A stretch of 64,000 bases of DNA from Gemmatimonadota bacterium. Lineage in GTDB: Bacteria > Latescibacterota > UBA2968 > GCA-2709665. The notes under the pieces are model-generated. The model was not told the DNA's origin. It worked only from the letters and a program-made list of their open reading frames with translations, and ran no database searches. Below, one piece after another: positions 1 to 11,000 of this stretch. A program made the position numbers and the translations under genes. Within the stretch, counting starts at the first letter, position 1. Every line of letters begins with the position of its first letter. The DNA lies in assembly GCA_028877215.1 (NCBI GenBank), contig JAPPFJ010000031.1, positions 62,001 to 126,000 of the forward strand, read 5' to 3'.

Positions 1-982
1 ATTCAACCCGGGCGGCAGTCAGCCCGGCGTCGGAGGCGACCGCCTCCAGACCCGCGACGTCCAGCACCGATTTCGCATTGCGCCGCATTCCCAGGTCCCC
101 CTCGACCGTGCACTTTGCGCGGGGTTCGGGCAAGGGGTCGGCCGAAACGCTGCCCAGGGTAGATTCGCCCGTGCAAATGGAGTGGACGTCGATCGTTGTG
201 CCGCCCACGTCGACCGCCACAAGCGTTCCTACCCCGGGACGCCGGCCGTCGCCGTCCGCCAACAGCCGCGCACCGTCCAGGACGGCGGCAGGCGTGGGCA
301 TCAGAACCAGATCGAACATCCCGCTGGCGCGATCGATCCCCTTTGCCTGGACGATGCGATCGATGAAGATGCGCCGGATCTCATCCCGGGCCGGTTCGAC
401 GTTCAGCACGCCGTATGACGGCATTACGTTTTCGGTGACCACAACTGGTATTCCGGCGTCCGTGAGTACGTCGCCTATCGGCCCGGAAGCGGAACGGTTA
501 CCCGCGACTACGACCGGACAGCGGATCGGAAGTTCCGACAGTGTCCACGCATTTGCGAAAATGGCCTCGCTGTTGCCGCCGTCTGTACCGCCTGTAAGCA
601 GGATGATATCCGGCTCGAGGCGCGCAATCCTATCGGTGTCCGCGCGGGTCAGTTCACGTGCAAACGTTTCGACCAGTTTGGCCCCCGCGCCCAGTGCCGT
701 CCGGCGGGCCGCCTCGGCGGTCAATTCGCGAACCAGGCCGATGGCAACCAGGCGTAGTCCGCCGGCAACGCTGCTGCAGGCCAATCTGTAGCGAAAACGC
801 GTCTGTTCGCCCAGACGACGGTGCAGAACGTCCAGTGCTTCGGCATATCCCAGCCCGACGTCGGTCTCAACCGTGGAAGGCGCCTGGCTGGCCGCGAGAA
901 GTCGACCCCGGGTGAGGTCGACGGCACTCAGCTTCGTAAAGGTACTTCCGAAATCGATAAGCAGTGCAACGGGCCCGCTCAT
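1..982 (-). CDS. glmL: Glutamate mutase-associated MutL/GlmL family ATPase (partial, runs off window start)
   Basis: Reverse-strand translation begins MSGPVALLIDFGSTFTKLSAVDL (actin-like ATPase P-loop) and contains GTLVAVDVGGTTIDVHSI. ATGA overlap with the upstream GlmS-like gene. Confidence 0.75.
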   Translation of the reverse strand, partial: MSGPVALLIDFGSTFTKLSAVDLTRGRLLAASQAPSTVETDVGLGYAEALDVLHRRLGEQTRFRYRLACSSVAGGLRLVAIGLVRELTAEAARRTALGAGAKLVETFARELTRADTDRIARLEPDIILLTGGTDGGNSEAIFANAWTLSELPIRCPVVVAGNRSASGPIGDVLTDAGIPVVVTENVMPSYGVLNVEPARDEIRRIFIDRIVQAKGIDRASGMFDLVLMPTPAAVLDGARLLADGDGRRPGVGTLVAVDVGGTTIDVHSICTGESTLGSVSADPLPEPRAKCTVEGDLGMRRNAKSVLDVAGLEAVASDAGLTAARVE

Positions 983-1428
983 GGATGGCCCCGGGGAATG
1001 CCGCCGGCGCGCGCCAGGAAGTCGCACTCGAGCGCGGAGGCGATATCGTTCGCACCTGTACCTGAAGGAAAGGCCCTGTCGAATCCCATCGTCAGAAATC
1101 GCTCTTCCACGGCGCGCCAGTCATCTGTGCAGTCGTCCGGAATACCGATGAAATAGGCCAAGATCTCTCCGATACCCGCTTCAACGCAGATCTCGCGAAA
1201 GCCACGGCACTCAGGTTCTCCGTGTCCGTGCAGAGAGTAAACAAGGATACCGTCGGCATTGGTTTCCACAGCCGCGTTGACAAAATCAGCGGGCGGAGAA
1301 AAGGCGGAAAGCGGCACGACATTGTATCCCGCCGCTTCCAGGGCATGACCCGGAATCCGTGCGCCGGCCGTGTGGCGGTCCGATCCAATCTCCGCGGCAA
1401 TCAATGTCTTCGATACAATGGTGTGCAT
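979..1428 (-). CDS. glmS: B12-binding methylaspartate (glutamate) mutase small-subunit-like protein
   Basis: Small B12-binding fold; DxHxxG-like motif in IGSDRHTAG, then a Rossmann-like YSLHGHGEPECRGF. Directly upstream of the MutL/GlmL homologue. Confidence 0.7.
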   Translation of the reverse strand: MHTIVSKTLIAAEIGSDRHTAGARIPGHALEAAGYNVVPLSAFSPPADFVNAAVETNADGILVYSLHGHGEPECRGFREICVEAGIGEILAYFIGIPDDCTDDWRAVEERFLTMGFDRAFPSGTGANDIASALECDFLARAGGIPRGHP

Positions 1429-1482
1429 CGCTCGCTTCAAGTCGTCCTTCTGCGAGGTTGATCAGCCGCGCAGCCAGGCACC

Positions 1483-2679
1483 TCATTCATACGGTCGCGC
1501 CCATCGACGTACGATGCGGCTCACGTGTCCGAGGCGGACCCGCCCTACCTGGGGGTATACGGGAAGAAACAGGAGCTGCGACCGAAGCGCCATTGCAGAT
1601 GTTGGCGCCTGGTCCGGCAGATTCCGGTCCGGTTCGACCACGCATAGCGAAGGTGGCCACAGATGTGCGTCAAGGTCGGCATCCCAGAGCCGCCGGCACA
1701 GGTCTGAGGCGTTGCCGACCCTGACGGCGAAGAGCCAGTAAGAGTGCTCCGCGCGCCGGCCCGGGTAGCAGAGGTCCGATACGCTGCGATGGAATGCCAT
1801 GGCTTCCCGCCGGCAGCCCCTGGGCTTGAGGGCATTTGAATGCAAGCGCCTGGACAACAGACGCAAGAGGGCGCTGCAGGGTTGACGGCGGATCTTCCTG
1901 AGCAGTTCCATTCCCCTGAACCCGCGTGTAGCGCGGTATCCCACGGCATCGTGCGATCTGCCCAACAGGCGGCACGCGGCGCAGAGAAGGGAATACGGCC
2001 CCGGCCTGTTGAGCAGGAGAACGACGCCGTATTTTGCCAGACGCAGGAAGAACCACCCCTTGCCCTGCACCGGATAACTGCTATGCAGCCGTCTGATTCT
2101 TTCGCGAAGGACGGGATCGCCCACATAGAGAAGGCCGCCGCCCAACGCGGTATTGTATTTGATCGGCCCGAAACTGAACATGCGCACGTCGCTGTCCGGA
2201 TGACCTGTGAATCCGTCACCCCAATACGCCTGGGCGCAGTCTTCGAACAGCACCAGGCCGTGCATTCTGGCGAAGCGAACCAGGGAGTCCATTGGGTTGC
2301 GGGCACCGAACAAATGAGTCGCCAGCAGCGCGACGGTTCCCGGCGTCAGCCCGCTGCGGAGGCTGTCCGGATCGGGCTCGAGCGTGAGTGGATCCAGATC
2401 GACCGGAACGGGCACGAGTCCGTGGCTACGGATGATTTCGAGTATATCGGGAATGGTGATGGCGGACACCAGGATTTGCGAACCACGGGGAAACCTGGCT
2501 GCCTGGAGACAGGCATCGAAGCCGCTGCGAAGCGAAAGAAAAAAGAGGGCTTCGTCGGGGTCGCCCGTGGTTTCCCGGCAGGCAGCATGGCTTTTCGCTC
2601 GCCTGTCGCCCGAGAGGCACTGGCTCATGCCGAAAAGGAGGTCGCGCCAGCCGATATCGAGTCTCTTGCGAGGAATCAT
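1483..2679 (-). CDS. DegT/DnrJ/EryC1-type PLP-dependent aminotransferase
   Basis: LFEDCAQAYWG...FSFGPIKYNTALGGG (PLP-lysine region). The ORF extends further upstream but ATG at 2679 (MIPRKRLDIGWRDLL) is the likely start. Confidence 0.75.
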   Translation of the reverse strand: MIPRKRLDIGWRDLLFGMSQCLSGDRRAKSHAACRETTGDPDEALFFLSLRSGFDACLQAARFPRGSQILVSAITIPDILEIIRSHGLVPVPVDLDPLTLEPDPDSLRSGLTPGTVALLATHLFGARNPMDSLVRFARMHGLVLFEDCAQAYWGDGFTGHPDSDVRMFSFGPIKYNTALGGGLLYVGDPVLRERIRRLHSSYPVQGKGWFFLRLAKYGVVLLLNRPGPYSLLCAACRLLGRSHDAVGYRATRGFRGMELLRKIRRQPCSALLRLLSRRLHSNALKPRGCRREAMAFHRSVSDLCYPGRRAEHSYWLFAVRVGNASDLCRRLWDADLDAHLWPPSLCVVEPDRNLPDQAPTSAMALRSQLLFLPVYPQVGRVRLGHVSRIVRRWARPYE

Positions 2680-3035
2680 CTCAGATTCACTCGTTTGCCG
2701 GCGCGCGCAGGCAGGATGAAACGATATGGAGGAACTGATTTCGCATGGGGCGAGCGTATCGTCGGATCGGATCCGACCTTCCGGGCTCCAAGTCTTGTAT
2801 TTCCCCAACGTCAGTGAATCAATATCGTAATTCCCTCCATAATACCCATTTGCCGCTGCATCCTGCAACACATTCGTTGACATCGAAATTGCGTTGCGGG
2901 AAAGCGGATAGATGCCGACAGCAACGCGAGAGGATTGATGGGTAGCGGACAACATATCTCCTCAGCCGTCATCTCTTCTACGGTGCAGAATCGTATACGA
3001 TGGCTCTGGCGGGAACTCTCGTCCTATTTTCGCCA

Positions 3036-3890
3036 TCAGGCTGGCTCCCGGGCAGCCGGCGTCGCGGCTTGCTGGGGACCGGCCTGGGGTTCGAGCGGCG
3101 TCCCTTCACGCTTTGCCATCTGATGAAACCATCGCAGCCCGATGACGGCCAGTACGATACCGCTCGCAAACAGCCACGACGGAAGAAACTCCACAACACC
3201 CCAATCCTCAATGGGACGGAATAGCTCCATACGCACCGAAATCAACGACAGAAAATTGTTCAGCGCGTGACCGAATAACGCAGGCAGCAAAGAACCTGTC
3301 TGTACGACCCACCACGCGAATACAAGACCCAGTATCAAGGATCCGGGAAACTGCCACGGATTCATATGCATCGCGGCGAACAGCACTGCAGACCACAAAA
3401 TAGCGCGCCGGCGGGTACCGTGGGCTAACAACCCGCCAAGAATAACGCCTCTGCAGAGAACTTCCTCGGTAAGCGGCGCGTGAATCGCGAGAACATAAAA
3501 CGCGAGACCAAGAGGTGTTTTGCTCCCCATTAGATCAAGGAATATGTCGAGGTATACTTTGGGAATTGGAATCAGATATTGGACGAAGGTTGAGACGTCG
3601 GATATGACAATGCCGAATCCCAGGATCGAGACAGTAAGTGGGAGGTACATTTTCCACGGCACTGTCCTTAAAAGCAGGACGTCCGACCAGGGCCGACCGG
3701 ATCGACGCTGCGCATATAACACGAGTAGAGCGAAAACGGGGAGGTTTAGAATCCATCCCAGGTATTCGAAGATTCGTGTTTCATTGTCCGACTCGGCGCC
3801 GAGGAAATGAAGCACCAATCCCAATATGCCGGTTGCGACCACAAACAAGACCATCAGCCAGACGGACTGCTTCAAATTCGGATACGCCAT
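3036..3890 (-). CDS. CPBP family intramembrane metalloprotease (copy 1)
   Basis: Multi-TM; EEVLCRG, FAAMHMNPWQF and GHALNNF motifs; N-terminus MAYPNLKQSVWL shared with two other copies. Confidence 0.85.
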   Translation of the reverse strand: MAYPNLKQSVWLMVLFVVATGILGLVLHFLGAESDNETRIFEYLGWILNLPVFALLVLYAQRRSGRPWSDVLLLRTVPWKMYLPLTVSILGFGIVISDVSTFVQYLIPIPKVYLDIFLDLMGSKTPLGLAFYVLAIHAPLTEEVLCRGVILGGLLAHGTRRRAILWSAVLFAAMHMNPWQFPGSLILGLVFAWWVVQTGSLLPALFGHALNNFLSLISVRMELFRPIEDWGVVEFLPSWLFASGIVLAVIGLRWFHQMAKREGTPLEPQAGPQQAATPAAREPA

Positions 3891-4042
3891 GTAACCCCTC
3901 CCTTTTGGGCGATCTGATGATTACACATTCAATCGTCCGTGAATCCGAAGTGTGACGATTGGAGTTGAGTCTCCAAATTCCTCGCCGATACAGACCACAC
4001 GCATTGTCTACTGAGCAGCCGGTTATGGCGGAAAGCGTGCCT

Positions 4043-4870
4043 TCAGGCATGCTCCATGCCTGCGCGCGTTTCGACCTGTCCGCCTCTGTCCTTTGATACC
4101 TTGCTGAACCACCACAGTCCGAACAGGGCAAGAATGATGCCACATCCGTGCAGCCACCACGGAAGCAGCGTCCCGACACTTAGTTCATCCCCGCGTCCGA
4201 AAATATCCAAATGCGTGGCCGTCACGATCAGGAAGTTGTTCAGCGCATGTCCCAGTATCGCGGGCAGCAAGGAACCGGTTTGCACGACCCACAACGCGAA
4301 TACCAGCCCCAATATCAAAGCGGGAGGATATCGCCATGGGTCCATGTGCGTTACCGCGAACAACACGGCCGACCAGACAATGGCCCCGCTCCGTGCTCGG
4401 TGTGCCAAGAGGCCCCCCAGTATAACGCCTCTGAAGAGGATTTCCTTCGCAAGCGGCGCCTGCACCACCATGGCATAAAACGTGAACGGATACGGCGTTT
4501 CTTTGCGTGCCGAACCCCCGAACAGCTTTTGCGCGCTTTCGGGCACCGGTATCAGGTGTCGAAACAGGTTACCCAGGTCCGAGCAAACGATTGCCAATCC
4601 GGCAATACACACCCCAAGTGGCAGGAACAGTTTCCAGGAAACCGGTTTAAGTAGCAGGATGTCGGACCACGTCCGGTCCGTTCGATGGTATGCGTACATT
4701 ATCGTCAATATGAAACCGGCCAGTATCAAGAACTGGATTACATAGGGACTCTGGAGCAAGGACTGGTCGAAGACGGCGCCAAGAATGCTAAACGGAATTC
4801 CCACCACCAGGGTGATCAGAAAGAACAGCACCACCAGCCACACGGATTGCTTCAGATTCGGATACGGCAT
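4043..4870 (-). CDS. CPBP family protein (copy 2), degenerate first catalytic glutamate
   Basis: N-terminus MPYPNLKQSVWL; KEILFRG in place of EExxxRG; AVTHMDPWRY; GHALNNF. Confidence 0.85.
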   Translation of the reverse strand: MPYPNLKQSVWLVVLFFLITLVVGIPFSILGAVFDQSLLQSPYVIQFLILAGFILTIMYAYHRTDRTWSDILLLKPVSWKLFLPLGVCIAGLAIVCSDLGNLFRHLIPVPESAQKLFGGSARKETPYPFTFYAMVVQAPLAKEILFRGVILGGLLAHRARSGAIVWSAVLFAVTHMDPWRYPPALILGLVFALWVVQTGSLLPAILGHALNNFLIVTATHLDIFGRGDELSVGTLLPWWLHGCGIILALFGLWWFSKVSKDRGGQVETRAGMEHA

Positions 4871-5821
4871 GTAAGCCCTCCACTCATTGACGCGATCGGA
4901 CGACAGCGCATCCAACGACCCCGCATTCCCGCGCGAGCGGCGGATTTCATCAAGCCCGCAACTCCGGCAATCCTCTTGCCGCAGTCGCATTCGGTGTCCT
5001 GTTTGGATGTCGAACAATCCAGGTCGATATGCAAAATGCGAGCCAGATTTGAACAAGCGAATAACTTGATGTATATACAGTATTTAATAAAATTGGTGAG
5101 GCGCTTTGTAGAGAAGCGGACGTGTAGCGATATGCGTCTCGACGCTTCAAGGAAGGTGCCGGTACGCCGGCGCGGACGAGAGATGAAACCCGTGCCTGCG
5201 GGCTTTTTTGCGTAGCTGGAACGCGCGCGTTAAAATGTGATGCATTTTGCATCGTATGGCGAATTCTGCAACGCCTGGCGCCGACCCAATATTGTAGGCG
5301 TCTTACGACAAAGACAGCGGCTTGGCACTGCATCGGAAAACATTGACACGCGATGGATGTTGGAGAGGACCAGCAGGTAAGGGCAAAAAAATTCCCCTCC
5401 ATCCCCCGTTTGATCAGTGATGAACTTCTTAACGGCACCCCGGTTAAAGGGTGCCGGGCAGTGTCACCACTCACGCAGCTTTGAGGATGCGGGAAGGTCC
5501 TACGTATTCGCCGAGGACAGGGGAGCTACCCTTGTCCCTTTGTGTCGGCTGTTTTATTCGGTAGGCTACCCGACATACGGGTACTGCCCGAGTGGTGACA
5601 ACCGGAATATAGTTTCCGCTCTTGTGAATGACAAGGACTAATTTGCTTTTCTACAGAAACGGGACCGCCTGAAAGCGGCGAGGATGCGTACGTAGCCGAC
5701 GCCGAAATACTGTATCATCGTCCGGATGAAACGAAGCCACATCAGGAGAATTACATTCGCGCCCCGATGACTGAATTGTCTTCATTGGCGAAGGGACCCG
5801 TCACCGCACCACGCCTCGCGT

Positions 5822-6640
5822 CTACTCCCGGTTTTCTTTCGCGGATTCCCAGATCGGGTAATGAATTTCCGCTCGTTGAAACTCTCTCTGCAGCCACTGG
5901 CTGAATAATATGTTGCGAATTTCGTTTGAAACGCGTTCGTCAAGGACTGCCGGAAAGTTCCGCTGCAGCATATACAACGCGAAACCGCCCGGCGCTTTCT
6001 CCGGTCCGAATAACTCACCTGGAGCGGCGGCAAACAGGTGGGCGGCAATGCCTTTGGGCAACTGCTCACGCCGCAGCCTGCCCATGTACCCGCCGGCCGG
6101 ACGCGTGCGCTCATCCAGTGAAAATTCGCGGGCCATTGCGCAAAAGTCCTCGCCGTCTTCTCTCGCCTGAAGCCCGACTTCGTCAATTACGCCCCTATCC
6201 CGGTGGAAAATCCAGCAGACCTCCGCCTCGTCGAAATCCAAAGTGTGCTGCGCGAAGTAAGGTTCGATACGTCCCTCCACGATCTTGTCGGACAACGCGC
6301 GCTCCATCCGTCTCGCCTGGGCGTCTTCCGCGACGTCGCCAAGGGTGATGCCTCGCGATACGAGCCAGGCCTCCGTGTCTTCCACCCGTTCCAGTCGATG
6401 ACGATAACGCCAGTTGTCCACGTCGTTCTGGATGTCTTCGGGCGTCGTCCGAACGCCTTCACGAATAGCAAGCTGTCGAACCAGTTCTCTGCGCGCGAAC
6501 GAAGTGAAAAAATCGAGCTTGTCGGCAACCCCCAACAGACGCACAATCTGATTCATTGACACGTGGATGCCATTGACCTGGACGAGCGTGATTTCCAGGT
6601 CCGCATTCGGGTTCCCGTCTTCGGAAGGACGACCCATCAC
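5822..6640 (-). CDS. PpiC/SurA-like peptidylprolyl isomerase of a peptide secretion operon
   Basis: PPIase-like C-terminal region (FSLDERTRPAGGYMGRLRREQLP...LFAAAPGELFGPEKAPGGFALYML). Overlaps the HlyD gene start. Confidence 0.75.
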   Translation of the reverse strand: MMGRPSEDGNPNADLEITLVQVNGIHVSMNQIVRLLGVADKLDFFTSFARRELVRQLAIREGVRTTPEDIQNDVDNWRYRHRLERVEDTEAWLVSRGITLGDVAEDAQARRMERALSDKIVEGRIEPYFAQHTLDFDEAEVCWIFHRDRGVIDEVGLQAREDGEDFCAMAREFSLDERTRPAGGYMGRLRREQLPKGIAAHLFAAAPGELFGPEKAPGGFALYMLQRNFPAVLDERVSNEIRNILFSQWLQREFQRAEIHYPIWESAKENRE

Positions 6641-8037
6641 GAGTCCTCCGGCTGAGCTGCCGCCGAACTGACGGCGTCGTACGTTGCTGACTCGTAAAGC
6701 CTTCGCAGAGGACTCAGAAGCATCAACAGGACCGACTGCCGGTCCGTCATGACTTCCGCCGTGCCCTTCATACCGAACAGAAGCGGCTTCTCCTGTCCCT
6801 TCACAACCATGGTGGTTTCTTCCAATTCAACGATACCCCTGAAAACAGGTCCGACCGTCTCGTCGATAACGGCATCCGGCGAGATCTGTTTGAGCCACCC
6901 GCGTTTGATTCCGAAGTCCTGAAACGCGAAGGCGTCGTATTTCAGCTTGACCGTCTGCCCCGCTTTCAACAGGCCCACGTCCCTGTTCAATACCGTAAGT
7001 TCGGCGATCATTGGAGCGGACGACGGGGCGAGCGACACCAGCGGCTGTCCCTTGCTGACGACCTGCCCGAGCGCATTCACCTCCACCCGCGTTACGATAC
7101 CGGACTCAGGCGCCAGAATCAGATCCGATTCGGCTTCCAACTGGCGATCGACGCGTTTGCGCGCCTGCTGCAGTCTAAGTTGCGCCGCCTTGAAGGCGTG
7201 CTTCATTTGTGAGACTTCCCGGCGTTGCGCGACGCGCGCTTCGAGAATCTGGCGTTTGAGATCCTGGACGGCCGTCTCATTCCTGTAGATTTCCGACATG
7301 CGTCCCGGAAGCGCCGCGAGTGCGCTCAGGTACCGTATGCGCGCCTGATTGACATCGACTCTGCTAATCAACTCTCGCTGAAAAAGCATCTTTTGCTGAA
7401 GGTAGTTTTGTTTCAAATGATCGATTTCCGCCTGCCTAAAACCGATCTGCGCCTGCAGTTCCTCGTCGAAACTGTCATTTCCGGATCCTGCAGCATCGCC
7501 AACGTCTGCATGGTAATCATCCAGGGCGTTTTGATGCGCATGCATAAACCGCTGCAGCACAGCCAGTCTTTTTTCAAGTGACGCGATCGTCTCCCGGTTC
7601 AATTCCGTCCTTTGGGGCAATACCTGTTCAAGGTCGTACGCGGCCTGCTGATTTGCCATTTCCGCCTGTTCCAGTTCTCGAAGGTCTCCCCACGTTTCCC
7701 ACGATTTGAGCTTGAAGAGCAATTGGCCTTCGTCGACCCGATCTCCTTCTCTGACGCCGATGTACTGGATTTCGCCCCCTCTGCCGGCCTGCAGCGTCTT
7801 CACCTTCCCCAGGGGGACCAGGCGGAATGGCGCGGACGCCACGACGTCCACCTTGCCCCACCACGCCCAGACCAGCGCGATTCCGACAAACAGCAGGACG
7901 ATGTATAGCAGCGCCCTCCCCCAGAACGGTCTGAGAGACCACACGAACGCCTCCATCTCGTCCGAGGCCTCCTTCCGAGGAGGCAGGTACAACGAAGACG
8001 ATTCCCCCACCGACTCCAATTGTTGCGGTCCCGCCAC
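6637..8037 (-). CDS. HlyD-family periplasmic adaptor / membrane fusion protein
   Basis: Single N-terminal TM, lipoyl-like halves, long coiled coil (QAGRGGEIQYIGVREGDRVDEGQLLFKL ... APESGIVTRVEVNALGQVVSKGQPLVSL). Confidence 0.85.
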   Translation of the reverse strand: MAGPQQLESVGESSSLYLPPRKEASDEMEAFVWSLRPFWGRALLYIVLLFVGIALVWAWWGKVDVVASAPFRLVPLGKVKTLQAGRGGEIQYIGVREGDRVDEGQLLFKLKSWETWGDLRELEQAEMANQQAAYDLEQVLPQRTELNRETIASLEKRLAVLQRFMHAHQNALDDYHADVGDAAGSGNDSFDEELQAQIGFRQAEIDHLKQNYLQQKMLFQRELISRVDVNQARIRYLSALAALPGRMSEIYRNETAVQDLKRQILEARVAQRREVSQMKHAFKAAQLRLQQARKRVDRQLEAESDLILAPESGIVTRVEVNALGQVVSKGQPLVSLAPSSAPMIAELTVLNRDVGLLKAGQTVKLKYDAFAFQDFGIKRGWLKQISPDAVIDETVGPVFRGIVELEETTMVVKGQEKPLLFGMKGTAEVMTDRQSVLLMLLSPLRRLYESATYDAVSSAAAQPEDS

Positions 8038-8064
8038 CGGCCCTGCTCCTCGCCAGCCGCAGTT

Positions 8065-11000
8065 TCAAGCCATCTGTAACTGTTGGCTGCACATGTGATA
8101 ATAGAGACCCCTGCCTGCCATCAACTCGTCGTGCGTACCCATGTCGACAATATGGCCTTTTTCCATTACGAGAATGTTATCCGCGTTCCTCACGGTGCTC
8201 AGTCGATGGGCAATCACGAAGGCGGTCCGGTTTTCCAGGAAGAGCGCAAGATTGGCCTGAATTGCGCCCTCCGACTCCGTATCCAGCGCATTTGTCGCTT
8301 CGTCGAAGATCAGTACTTTCGGATCGCGATAAAGCGCCCTCGCAATCGCGATTCGTTGCCGTTGTCCGCCCGACAATCCGATCCCCTGTTCACCTACCTT
8401 CGTCTCGTATCCCAAAGGCATTTCGTTTACAAAGTCGTGGACGCAGGCCAGCCTTGCCACTTCAAGGAGCCTGTCCATATCTGCGTCCTGTTCACCCACC
8501 GCGATGTTCTCCGCAATGGTACCGCTGAAGAGAAAGGAGTCCTGCATGACCATCCCCACCTGGCGGCGCAGCCAATGAGGGTCGAAATCGCGCACGTCCA
8601 TCCCGTCCAGCAGCACACGCCCTTCCGTGGGATCGAACAAGCGGGGCACCAGCTTGACGAATGTTGTCTTGCCCGCACCGCTGCGTCCGACGATGGCGAC
8701 CCTTTGCCCCGATTTCAATTCCAGGTCGATGTTGTTCAAGACGTACGGTTCGTCGGATCCCACGCCGTACCTGAAGAACACACCTTCGAATACCAGACGG
8801 CCTTCTACCTGTTTCGGTCTCAGGCCTTGTCCGCGCTGGCGCGCATCTTCCATCTTCGAGTCGTAGACGTCATTCAGCCTGTCCAGGGCGACCCGGGCTT
8901 CCTGGACCTCCGGCCATACGCCGATAAGCCCCATAATGGGTCCCATCACGTTGCCGATGAGGGCGTTGAACGCCATCAACTGACCGACGGACAACTCCCC
9001 GTCGATAACCAGGGTTGCGCCATACCAGAGAATCACCGTGGAACTCAGCAGATTGATCATACTTCCGCCCGCGCCGAACAACATTTCCATTTTCAAACGC
9101 CGGAATCCGATCTGTATTTCCTTTGTGAACTTGCCCTCCCACTGCCATCTCGTAACGTGCTCGACCGCTTCCGCTTTCACGACGTCAATGCCGTGCAGCG
9201 AATCGATCAGCACGGACGACTGTTCCGCACGGGCCAGAAAGGCGCGCTGGCTGAAGGACTTCAGAATCGGGGTATAGATCAGCGTCAGCCCCACCGAAAG
9301 CGGTACGAAAATCAACATCACGAGCGTCAACTCCCAATTGTAGAAAAACATCAGCCCGAGATAGACGAACAGCATGATAAAGTCCAGTATCGCCGAAATG
9401 GTCGTGTCCGTAAAGAGGCGCTGAATCGTCGCGTTTTCCTTGAAGCGCGTGGTCAAATCACCGGTGCGGCGCAGCGCGAAGAACCGCATGGAGAGGCCCA
9501 GCAGATGCCGATAGAAGCGGGACAGCATGGTCAGGCTCAGCCGCGCGCTCATATACCCGATCAAATACGCGCGCAGCGTCGAAGTGCCCATCTGGAACAG
9601 CGCCACGACGACCATGCCCGCCAACATCAGGTTCAGCAGATCCTCGTCGTGATGCACCAGCACCTGGTCCACAATTGTCTGCGTGAAGACGGGCGAGGCG
9701 AGGCCGAACAGGCTGAGTACCAGGGACGCCAGCAGAACCTCCACGAGAATGGCTGTATAGGGTTTGATCAACGGGAAGAACCGTTTGAAGGAAGACCTGG
9801 AGGGTTGGTTCTCCGCCACCCGGTCCGTGTATTCCAACAGAAGCGCCATGTTGGTCCAGCTTTTTTCGAACTCCGGACGTGTCAACCTGCGAATGCCCAC
9901 GCCCGGATCCGCGATTTTTACCTCCTTCTTGTTGATCTCATACAAAACAACGAAATGGTTGCCTTCCCAGTGCAGAATCGCCGGCAGTTCCGTCCGTATC
10001 AGCGCTTCATAACCCGTGCGAACGCCTCGCGTGACAAACCCCAGCGTCTCCGCCGCTTCGGCCAGCGCCGCCATCGACGTGCCGTCCCTCGACACGTTGC
10101 ACATGTCCCGCAGCCTGTTCAGCCCGATGGGCATCTTGTAATACTTGCAGGTCATCCCCAGACACGCGGCCCCGCAGTCGGACTGATCGTTTTGCTTCAG
10201 GAACGGAAAACGAAACGACGTCGATGTTCTGGGTTGCCCATCGGATGTCCCGGTATTCGGAGCGTCGTAAGGGTCGCCATTCGGCGCAGCGGCGCTGTTC
10301 ACTACCGCCGTTTCCGCGTGGACGTGAATTCCACCCGATTGAACCTCGCTGGACAACGACCTGTCCGATCCAGGTTCCCGGTACATTTGCCGGGCTATTT
10401 CACGCAAGGGTGTCAGTGCAGGAATTGAATGATTCAAGCTTTCCAGGTCACTTTTTTCCAAATAGAAGATAACACAGTTGACCCGGCTGCGAATCGCCCG
10501 TGCGCCGCCACCCGTAGAATCCGTCTCTTCGAAAAAAACCCCGGCGTCCAGAGTATGGGTGCTGCCGTCCTCAAGTATCACGTTCAACCCGCCGCTACCC
10601 ACCACGCAAAACCTCCCGCCCGAATGACCGGGTCCTGAGAACGTCGCTCCTTCGGGTATCTCCTCTCGCTTCAGGCGACTGAATAATACCCTCATCCCTT
10701 CCGGGGAGGCGGACCCCTTCAAATACCTCGTGAAGTCCCGGTACGCGATATTTGCAACCTGATCCTGCAGATGCGCCTCCAGCTCCCCCTCCCCTTTCAA
10801 TGCGTTGAGGAATTCATCCCGCGACACCTTCAGCACCACGGAATCCTCCGCGGCCCGCACCGCCGCACGACGTCCCTGCCCCGTCAACAGCGCCCCCTCG
10901 CCGAAATGGTCGCCGCTATATAGAAAGCCCACGGTTTCAGGTTGGCCGTCCCGATTCCGTTTGATTACTCGCAGCCGGCCCGATTTTATCATGTAGAACC

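Noticed and set aside
2680-2955. N-terminal extension of the DegT ORF (MSTNVLQDAAANGYYGGNYDIDSLTLGKYKTW...) as a RiPP-like precursor
   Set aside because: Tempting Tyr/Gly-rich stretch, but no clear RBS, leader or maturation enzyme. It is most likely upstream non-coding sequence in frame.
5455-5604. Separated inverted repeat gtcaccactc / gagtggtgac
   Set aside because: Arms are only ~10-12 nt and over 100 nt apart with no supporting structure; could be chance or an old element remnant.
8083-10428. 781-aa plus-strand ORF
   Set aside because: Exactly antisense to the well-supported C39 ABC exporter. His/Gln/Arg-rich low-quality translation typical of shadow ORFs in GC-rich DNA.
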